A stretch of 64,000 nucleotides of DNA from Ancylostoma caninum (lineage: Eukaryota > Nematoda > Chromadorea > Rhabditida > Ancylostomatidae). Below the pieces are notes generated by a model that did no database searches, was not told the origin of the DNA, and was given only the letters and a program-made list of their open reading frames with translations. Shown piece by piece: positions 56,769-64,000 of the stretch. Both the position numbers and the translations under genes were made by a program. Each line of letters begins with the position of its first letter. The stretch's first letter is position 1. The stretch covers positions 930,001-994,000 of the forward strand of contig JBAJFG010000019.1 in NCBI GenBank assembly GCA_037903475.1. Direction: 5' to 3'.

Positions 56769-58410
56769 AGCCCAGTTTCAGCAAGTTCCCCAAAAAGTTA
56801 GAACTTGGAAGTCTGCAGCACGCCAGAGCTCAGGAACTTCTGGAATCAAGGAAGGGGATTCTGCCATTCATCTGCTAGATAATTTGTATAAATTCCTTAT
56901 GAAAATGTCATGATGCAGTCCTACAAGATCTACCTGGCAAGGGTGGTCATCAATGGATCCCCAGACAGAAAAAGTTGTCCAAAGGGTAAAACAGCGAGAA
57001 GTGCCCACGATTCCGCCTTTTTTGCACCAAAATGAGCTGCTTCCCATGGTAAAAGTGATTGATCCGATACATCTACAGACATTAAAAGTTCTTTCCACGA
57101 ATTTTTTTGACCATGATGTGCCGAATCATTCGCCCGTTGTCTTTGGCCATGCTAAAGCAATGACTGTTGCCGGGTGACGGCTGAAGCAGCACACTGCACC
57201 AACATAACTGGTTAGCAGACTATCAAGGCACAATCGTGGACACACTGGATCTCAAGACGACAACAAGTTCGCAGATGGCAAGCACGAGCAGGCAGACACA
57301 CCCTCCGGAAGGCGGATTTCGTGTTTGCTGGGTGTATGAGTCGCAACTCTGTTTTTTTCTTCTTTTCTAGAAAACATATTTCCCGAAAATGTACTGATCT
57401 CCGAGAATTAAAAGCAGAATGCAGTAGCAGGAAACAAAAATAAGGCCGAAGAACACTTTCATAAGAACTAGTTCTCTCCAGGAACTGGTGGGGCTTCCTC
57501 GATATGGCTGCATAGGTCTCTCAGTTCAGTAAGGAGTTGGATAGGGAGTAGTCAAGAAATGAAAGCGCTACACCTGTGGCAAGATTCGTGAATAATTCTG
57601 GGAGGAGTGAAAGCTTCTCCTTAAGCTGGACTGGACAAACTTCTTGAGTAAAATGTTATATGTCTTACTATCCTTACCACTAGCTGTCATTTATGACTGG
57701 AAAGAAGCGCTCATAGAAGTACAACATCCATTTTCTCTCCGGAGACATGTCCGTTCCGAAAAGACAGAAAGGCCACAAGCGTCCCGAGCATGTTCACTAA
57801 TTCGGCCGCTATAGCTAACAACTATGTACATGGGAGTGAGTCAGGCCAATTCGTTCTCACCAAACATCAGCACACCTTTGTTAGGGGTTTTCACCCTTCT
57901 TCCCATAGAGGCGAGGTGGAAATTCGCGATTAAAAGGAATGAGTCCATGTTGCAGTCTCTAGTCTCACTAGTCCGTCTTCAAAATGAAATAAATTTTAAA
58001 AAATAACGTCAATAAAAACGCCACCTATTCGGTGAAGTTGCAATGGTAGGATTTCAGCTCTCGTAAAGCTTCTGGGGTTTTTGGAGGATTTCCTGGTTCT
58101 TCACTGTCTCACTAAGAAGGCGTTTGCGCGATTAATTTCATAGATCTTTGCCTCTTTTAGGTACTAACCAAGGCGAAGACGCCGAAGCGTCGAATAAAGC
58201 ACACATACGTAAACCTCGGATTCTGCCAACATGTTTATAAATTACACTCAAGTTTCTGGTCTATTATGTGAGTGAAAAGCGCAAGACTCCTAAAGCAAAT
58301 TAGTTTTAGGTCTTGCGTGAAAGTTTCTCGCTTGACGGGCAACATCCCGACACTTGACCCGACGATCTTGGCGCCGGTAAAGGAAGCACGCGATAACATC
58401 TCTTGACACC
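56769..58410. other. anonymous spacer
   Basis: A plus-strand frame at 56953-57177 (MDPQTEKVVQRVKQREVPTI) and its antisense both stay open; I cannot decide between them. No other feature. Confidence 0.35.
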
Positions 58411-59121
58411 TTATGAAGTGTACGAGAAAACAATGGTTGTAGACGTCGGGGAGAGTTTGCTAGTGAGATGCTTGTACAATCCTAGCGAAGAGGGATGCTG
58501 AAAGGGGACAAGCCTTTTTAATTCAAGAGGAAATGGGCCTTTGGCGAGCAGTGAACGCTTGGTCGCAAACTGGACCGGCTGAAGGACGACCGCACTTTCG
58601 GCCTTGGAACCGCATGCGAAAACAAGTCGAAGAGTTAGATTGCGAAACGACGCATGCCTTCCGAAGATTCGGTGAAAAACTGCTGAGGTCGAGGTCGGAG
58701 CGATTACTCGCCATAATTCCACTTGAAATTCGAAGCACGCGGCTAAGGCCCGGCCGAGGCCGTCGCGATTTCGGGATGCTGTTGCGTTCAAAACGTCGCA
58801 AATAACCAGTACTACCTGCCGAGGCAGTAGTGAACAATCATGTGTCTGCACTGGATTCCGCCACCAAGTTTTTACCCCGACGTCGAGAGGGGGCATTGTC
58901 TCGTTGACCCGGTACCCGCGCAAAACGAAGCGTTCGTCAGCAATCAAGCGGAACCAGTGGAGGAAACAACTGCTTCTTTTCGAAACCAAGAACTGGGCAA
59001 TCTGAGAAACGAGTGCGGAATCAAGCACGGAAATCCTAACGAAGAGAATGAGAAAGAGTAAATAAGATTGAATGTAGAAGAAATACTCGTACACATGTCT
59101 GAAGTTGCAAAATCTCCTCAA
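58411..59121. other. GC-rich block with overlapping ORFs on both strands, unresolved
   Basis: The minus strand has one open frame of 236 codons (59121-58411). The plus strand has frames of 90 codons (58533-58805) and 73 codons (58840-59061, acidic end GNPNEENEKE). Plus-strand edges include an acceptor-like TTTTTAATTCAAG at 58525 and a donor-like TTCG/GTGAAA at 58671. The block differs in base composition from its flanks and could be an exon cluster or a transposon. No domain recognised. Confidence 0.3.
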
Positions 59122-62100
59122 TATGTCCCAGCACCAAGCTTAGTTATGCTTGCAATGTGAAACGGCTCAACAAAAGCACAAAAATTTACCGTGATGCTAA
59201 TTAGCAGCGTTCTCATGGCAGCATACGACGAGATGTGGGTGGCGGCAGCGACCACGCCCACGTCTCGTCTCGGTTGGGGTTGGACCAGAGAGGACACCGA
59301 GGTGAAGAGGCGGAACCACAACGGTGATCAGTGAAGAGAGATCTCTACCAGCCTGTTCTTCTACTTATCTATTTATTTGTCAATTTAAGGCATTCTAGGT
59401 TTGCCAACAGGCTTTCAGAGAAATTAATGTCAATGTTTGTCGCCATGCAGTGCTGGAAGATTTGGAGAATAGATGTGGGAACAGTAGCACAGACCGGAAG
59501 CAAGCTTGCACAACATCTTGCATAAGATTAAATATTCAGGCAAATGGGAGCAAGGAGTGGTCAGTCTCCGAAACTATCTGAACGTGCACAGGGGATCTGA
59601 CTCAGATTTTCAAGTGGATTAGTGTTTCCGACCCTAATAATCTAAATTCAAACTTGCCTATTAGGAGCGTTACCACGAGTATTCATCGGCAACATCAAAA
59701 CAAACAGTTAAAACACAACAAGAAATTGAGGGGTCGTGAGTAAAACAAATGGAACGCTTGGAAAGGAAGAGCAGTGACCACCCAACACTCCAAGCCGGAT
59801 TAAGATGGTGTGCAGTGGCGTCCCAACACTGCAGATAACGTCGAGGCTCCGGATACCATCTTAGTAGGTCCGGACGAGCTCAACATTTGCTCTGGTAGAG
59901 AGCGTAACAGTGGGGACAGTTGGGACACTAACGGTTCTTGTGCAAGAAAAGTCAGATAGCTAGATTCATCCCTAGCTATATGGTGAAGACGTAAAAACCT
60001 GAAAGCATGTCATCTAATATTAGTAATATTTTAAAACGAAAGAAGCAAAACCCACGATGTTTGAGCAGCTAACCGAAAATTTGGAAATTTTATGGACTGG
60101 GTACGGTCAGAAAAATCTTCTCAAGTTAGAGAGCTGTGATGCAACAGTACCATACCATTGCTGGATATGAACAGGGAAGTCATAAGGTTGAAGATTATGT
60201 AGGTGGCAATTACATTAATATGTATTAGGAAATTAGGCTGGTGGTCATCCATTGCAGGACTTCAAAATTCCCATACCAGGGTGTAGGGACTCATTCAGCA
60301 GCATAATAGAAATTATCACTTTTTACTGATGTTCAGGGTTCCGATAGGGATCTGGCCTTTTCACAAAAGTGCTCATTTCGTTGGTGGTATTCTTCTCCTC
60401 TAAGTACAATACAGGAACGGCAGCTCTTCACCTATGAGACAGAAAGATTTTCAAGAATTCTCAAATCCGTTGGTTTTTTTTTGCATGAGGCGTCAATTTC
60501 GAGCAAGGTTCACTTTTTCTGCTATAATTTTCTACAAGGAGGTATGAAAAGAATTGAACTACAAAGCGATAAGCGCGTACCTGTTGATAAATAATATGCA
60601 AGGCAGAGGCAATTCAAAAAAGAGTGACAACCGAAGTACTGCTGTGCAGAGCGGCTTTCCACAAATCATATGCGTACTAGCTCTTTAGTGTGGCCATTTT
60701 CAACTGTCTAGCATGTTAGAACGGCCCCTGAAATGATGTGCAACTCATGCGTTCGCACAGTGCAATAATCACTCTCTGAGGAACCGAAGCTGGTACACCA
60801 GTGGGGGCTAACCATTCTTCCCAGATAATTCTCCTGTGCGGTTCTTGTTGGCCTCCCTCCAACATCCAACACATGTTCGAAAATAACACAATTTTTTCGC
60901 ATTCGAGTAGTTCCAAAAAATTTACGCTCAGATGAAGTTTTGAATACTGGTCGAAAATTAAGGAGGTGATTTTGAGAGAGGGGATTGTATCTCCAAAATG
61001 AAAAAAAAAACGAGAGTTGACCAAGTGAAACCTTGAAGATACCGACTGGCAAACTGACTACCAAGGAAAATCCGACATTCCATACTTGATGGCTTAATAT
61101 GTTACTTCATGCCTCCCTTCAATATTCTTCGGAAAATTCACTTGGTTATTTAAAACCGCAATCTTTTAATCAACTTCAGTCTTGGAATTTCTGCGTCAAG
61201 AAGAGATGCCCTTTTTCTCTCCTACCCTGTCTTCCCTCCTCATACATGTCTGTGCCCGTGCTCATCAGTGAGCAAAGTCCAACTCACTGTTCAGAAATTC
61301 TTTAAGCGTGATGGAATCTACGTATTTTAAAGCATTTCTTTCAAAGGCACAACAGTTTATAGGGTGGTAGGCAGGTCCTGGCCTCGGACGGTCAACAGAA
61401 CCAGGAATTCATGTGGATTCCTGGTTCTGTTGAGCCTTGAATGGAGCAAGTGGAGGTGCTTAACTGCAACCGTTCAGGCTCCGACGGACCACCGTGGCTC
61501 GCCTAGCGGCACTCTATAGTCACAGCTATAGCTGTTATGAACCGTGCACGTCCTGTTGCTCTTCTCCACGCTGCGGTGCTTCCTAATAGGGTCGTCAACG
61601 TTTGGAGTTCCCTGTACAGCGAGGCATGGCCTCCATAACACCAGGGCAAAAGCTAGTGCAGTTGTGCTTCTGCGGCTTCACCACTAATTACCTAACAACT
61701 TCAAGACATTGCGGACCGAGCATATTTTTGTATCGCGAGCACATTGGGCCAGAGAGCAGTTTTCTGACATTTCACCATTTGCGCTCAGTTGACCACAGGG
61801 GGGGGGGGTTTCATGGGCGTGAAGAGCACATTTCGTGTGATGCACCATGTGCATCAAGTGGCCACGCGGCGACGAAGGGGCGTGATGCACCGTGTGCGCC
61901 ACGTTGTCCGCAATGAATTAAGCGTCACAGAACTGGGTTTCCAGGAGCTTCTCAATGTTGGAGAGGAAAACTCCAGCTGAAATTGATTAGGTTGACTTGG
62001 ATCTTACTCTGTACTTCTGGGATCTGTTGCGGTGGTTGACTAACACCAGGAAAAAACAGCTCCACTTTGGTGTTACCGTTTCGATGGTCAATGTTTCTTT

Positions 62101-62636
62101 ATATGTAGGTGATGTGTTGTTTTACCATGCACTTTTAGCACACAGATTGGCAGTTTTTAGATCACAGATCCTGCCAAATTAGGAAACATGCCTCCTTCAA
62201 ATGGATCCATGCATGGTGTAGGCGTGAATTATGAATCATTGTACGCAACGTATACTGCAAAACACCTCAACCTACGTCGGAGCAAGTCACGCGAGCACGG
62301 CGTGGGCGCAGCGTAATTTCTCCCAGGTACTTTTAAGCTGCAGGTAGACTGGGTTCGGAAAATGAACGAGAGGAACTCCTCTTCGTTTTGGCTGTGCGCT
62401 CTCCTATCTCTTTCACCTTTGTCAACAGACCTGAAAAGAGGGTGAAGCACCAGGGATGTCATTTCATTTTCCGCCCTTTCTATCTGAATATTTTGCTGCG
62501 GCTTTAGTTATTTATTATGAATTATCATATTCTAAAATGTCGTTGCAGTTACTCCTCTTAGTACTGTTACACAGCCTTTGTGGTGTCCATGTATATACAT
62601 ATGTAGTTTGTGCTGCATGATTTAGGTTTCGAGTTG
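59122..62636. other. spacer upstream of COX16
   Basis: Contains a 17-bp perfect-stem hairpin (61392-61433), a run of about 11 G (61800-61810), and TTTGGAGTTCCCTGTACAG at about 61600, which resembles the end of the palindrome at 45121-45324. No supportable gene. Confidence 0.4.
61392..61433. repeat. 17-bp perfect-stem hairpin
   Basis: TCAACAGAACCAGGAAT pairs exactly with ATTCCTGGTTCTGTTGA around an 8-nt loop. Confidence 0.85.
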
Positions 62637-63141
62637 ATGTCAAACCGAAATCTCAGATTCATTCGTGTTGGCTTACCGTTTTTCTCTATTGTTCTTGGTG
62701 GTGCCTACGGTCTGCATTACTTTCAACAAGTGCGACTCGATTTTCGTAAACTGAAGCAGCAGGACGCTAATCTAGAACATCTGGTTCGTTGTTAGGCTAT
62801 AGGGCTTCAATTTTTATGCCACTTGTCATGGTTAATTCGTTTGTCTCAGTCGAGCCATCACTACACCTCGCTTATTTTGCTATAGCTATTTTGGGGGAAA
62901 TTCTGGTTTTGCTTTTTTCAGAAAAGTGATTTGGAGAAAAGTGGTGTACGACTTCGTAAGAACGTCACCGTTGATACTGTCTATAAGGTGAGCAAATGCT
63001 AATCTGATGGGTGTTATTATAATTTTTTGGATTTATTTCCTGCAGGAGGTGGCAAATCTCGATACAGAGCATTGGGAAAATATCCGTGGCCCTCGAGAGT
63101 CCGAAGACAACTCCGAGTACCTTGAAATCAAGTATGTTTGA
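62637..63141 (+). CDS. COX16: COX16 homologue, cytochrome c oxidase assembly protein (3 exons, 102 aa)
   Basis: Small inner-membrane mitochondrial protein needed to assemble complex IV; in other animals it helps deliver copper to the COX2 subunit. Exons: 62637-62783, 62922-62987, 63046-63141. Exon 1 has a short basic N-terminus (MSNRNLRFIRV) and the single membrane segment GLPFFSIVLGGAYGLHYFQQ followed by VRLDFRK, matching the family pattern of a glycine-rich helix then a basic stretch. Exon 3 contains HWENIRGPRESED, the conserved W-x-N-I-R-G-P-R motif. The length fits the family (about 100-110 aa). Phases agree at both introns (138 and 58 bp), although the first donor is GTTCGT, not a consensus site. 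A probable trans-splice acceptor (GATTTAG) lies 11 bp before the ATG. Confidence 0.92.
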
Positions 63142-63274
63142 CAGCTTTTGGCAGCGCGGCATATATGGATTGGCTCGGACATTTTCCGTCCAAAACGCTA
63201 TGTATTTGAGAGCTCGGCAACAAGAGGCCAACAGGAAGGCTCGTGCAGAGCGTCTGAAGCAAATTGATGGCTGA
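63134..63274 (+). CDS. overlapping small ORF on the COX16 transcript (46 aa)
   Basis: Its ATG overlaps the end of COX16 (…GT-ATG-TT-TGA…) by 8 nt in another frame. The product starts MFDSFWQRGIYGLARTFSVQ and ends in a strongly basic amphipathic stretch (LRARQQEANRKARAERLKQI). Amino-acid composition looks protein-like and there is no internal stop, but the ORF is short. It could be a second cistron of the same mRNA, an alternative COX16 C-terminus, or chance. I do not recognise the protein. Confidence 0.4.
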   Translation: MFDSFWQRGIYGLARTFSVQNAMYLRARQQEANRKARAERLKQIDG

Positions 63275-63440
63275 GCAGATACCGGAGGATCAACTGCCGA
63301 GGTTGTTCATTTTCTCTCAGTTGAATCCAACATATTGCTGTTATAGTCTATATTCTTGTTAGCATTTGTCATCTGGTTAAGCAAAATTTCTATGCATTGT
63401 GTTTGTTCCTGTAAGTAACTGTGAAAAAGAGGGATTTCAG

Positions 63441-64000
63441 GGCTCCTTCTAACGCTAATCTTGACGTCGGTGATAATCCTCCTGAACCAGACAACGCGTC
63501 CATCCGTGCCGAAAGAGGTAAGATATTCGCTTCTGATGGGTGTGGAGAGCTAAGCGGGGTCATCTGAAATCATGTAATCCTATTTCACCAAGTTCTCGCC
63601 TGTTTTCGTTTTTTACTCTTATCTTTCTGCATCAGCTAAACTTCACATTTGTTGTGTTTTACTGCGACAAATTCATTTGGTTGTACTGTATTTTCATCTT
63701 TGCGATAAAGCTGCTCATAGGTTCGCCTACTCCTTCATCGGTTACCGTTGATAATCTTCCAAGCCTTCCTGATCCGGTGCATCTCAGTACTGTTGCCGAT
63801 CCTTTTGGTTTGGGTGAACTCCCAGAGGTGGGTGTTGGCGGCTATTTGTACAACCTTCACTCGTTCACTCGAATTTATCTAGGTACCGATACCGCCGCCC
63901 ATTGGTAGCCAAGGAGAGGAAGCGCTGTGTGCCGGAATCAGTGGTGTTCCAGAGCTACCGCATCCCTCTGATCCTCAAGCACAATCGCAGCCTTCCAGTT
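63441..64000 (+). CDS. 5' part of an unidentified proline-rich gene, cut by window edge
   Basis: Exons 63441-63518 (NANLDVGDNPPEPDNASIRA), 63721-63827 (SPTPSSVTVDNLPSLPDPV, then STVADPFGLGELPE) and 63883 onward (VPIPPPIGSQGEEAL, then SGVPELPHPSDPQAQSQPS) join in phase through introns ending GGATTTCAG, GCTCATAG and TTTATCTAG. The encoded chain is Pro/Ser/Asp-rich and looks disordered. The start codon is not resolved, and the gene continues beyond base 64000. It lies close behind COX16 on the same strand, so the two may share a promoter or operon. No domain was recognised. Confidence 0.45.

Noticed and set aside
61600..61980. possible LINE C-terminus or small ORF (RVVNVW-like, then basic C-terminus)
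   Set aside because: Only a few residues fit the retroelement C-terminal pattern; frames break and no tail repeat is present.
1..64000. tRNA, rRNA, SL RNA gene or CRISPR array
   Set aside because: No tRNA T-arm box with matching acceptor stem, no rRNA-like sequence, no SL1 followed by a donor and Sm site, and no spacer-repeat array was seen by eye; a covariance-model scan would be decisive.

Overview
The window reads as nuclear DNA of a parasitic nematode, probably a clade V strongylid such as a hookworm. This is inferred from SL1 spliced-leader sequence on the + strand, short introns ending in TTTCAG-like acceptors, several mariner, RTE, CR1 and Helitron elements, and long introns full of repeats. 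I see no tRNA, rRNA, CRISPR array or bacterial operon.

Layout. 1-816: 3' end of an RTE-type retrotransposon. 817-15,700: repeat-dominated, with two CpG-rich foldback elements of one family (1473, 8738), a Tc/mariner-like foldback with TA flanks and ~570-bp arms (2278-3865), a Helitron (5100-6046), a dead Tc1/mariner transposase (7480-8060), a 478-bp tandem duplication (9145-10100), a mariner carrying a nested palindrome at a duplicated TTAA (11819-13276), and a second mariner (14091-14970). 15,718-20,724: a near full-length CR1-type retrotransposon on the minus strand, exactly bracketed by ~540-bp direct repeats that also duplicate a putative exon. 20,725-25,259: mostly anonymous, with a MITE and a 59-bp minisatellite.

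25,260-48,664 (minus strand): the main gene of the window, a BPI/LBP/CETP-family lipid-binding protein in at least 12 recognisable exons. Its phases agree over most junctions, and both halves of the BPI fold and the family disulfide cysteines can be read. The first exon(s) and one middle exon were not found. The introns hold mariners, two Helitrons, a CR1 fragment, a 3.4-kb foldback, palindromic elements, a minisatellite, two genomic SL1 copies and a candidate small secreted-peptide gene. One Helitron ends 7 bp from a coding exon and supplies an alternative splice acceptor.

48,665-62,636: few supportable genes (a possible 35-aa gene, a possible retroelement 3' end, an ORF-rich GC block). 62,637-64,000: COX16 (cytochrome c oxidase assembly) in three exons, an overlapping 46-codon ORF that starts 8 nt before the COX16 stop, and the 5' part of an unidentified proline-rich gene that runs off the window.

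Most DNA here is transposon-derived. The host genes supported are the BPI-family protein and COX16. No multi-gene system beyond this was found.
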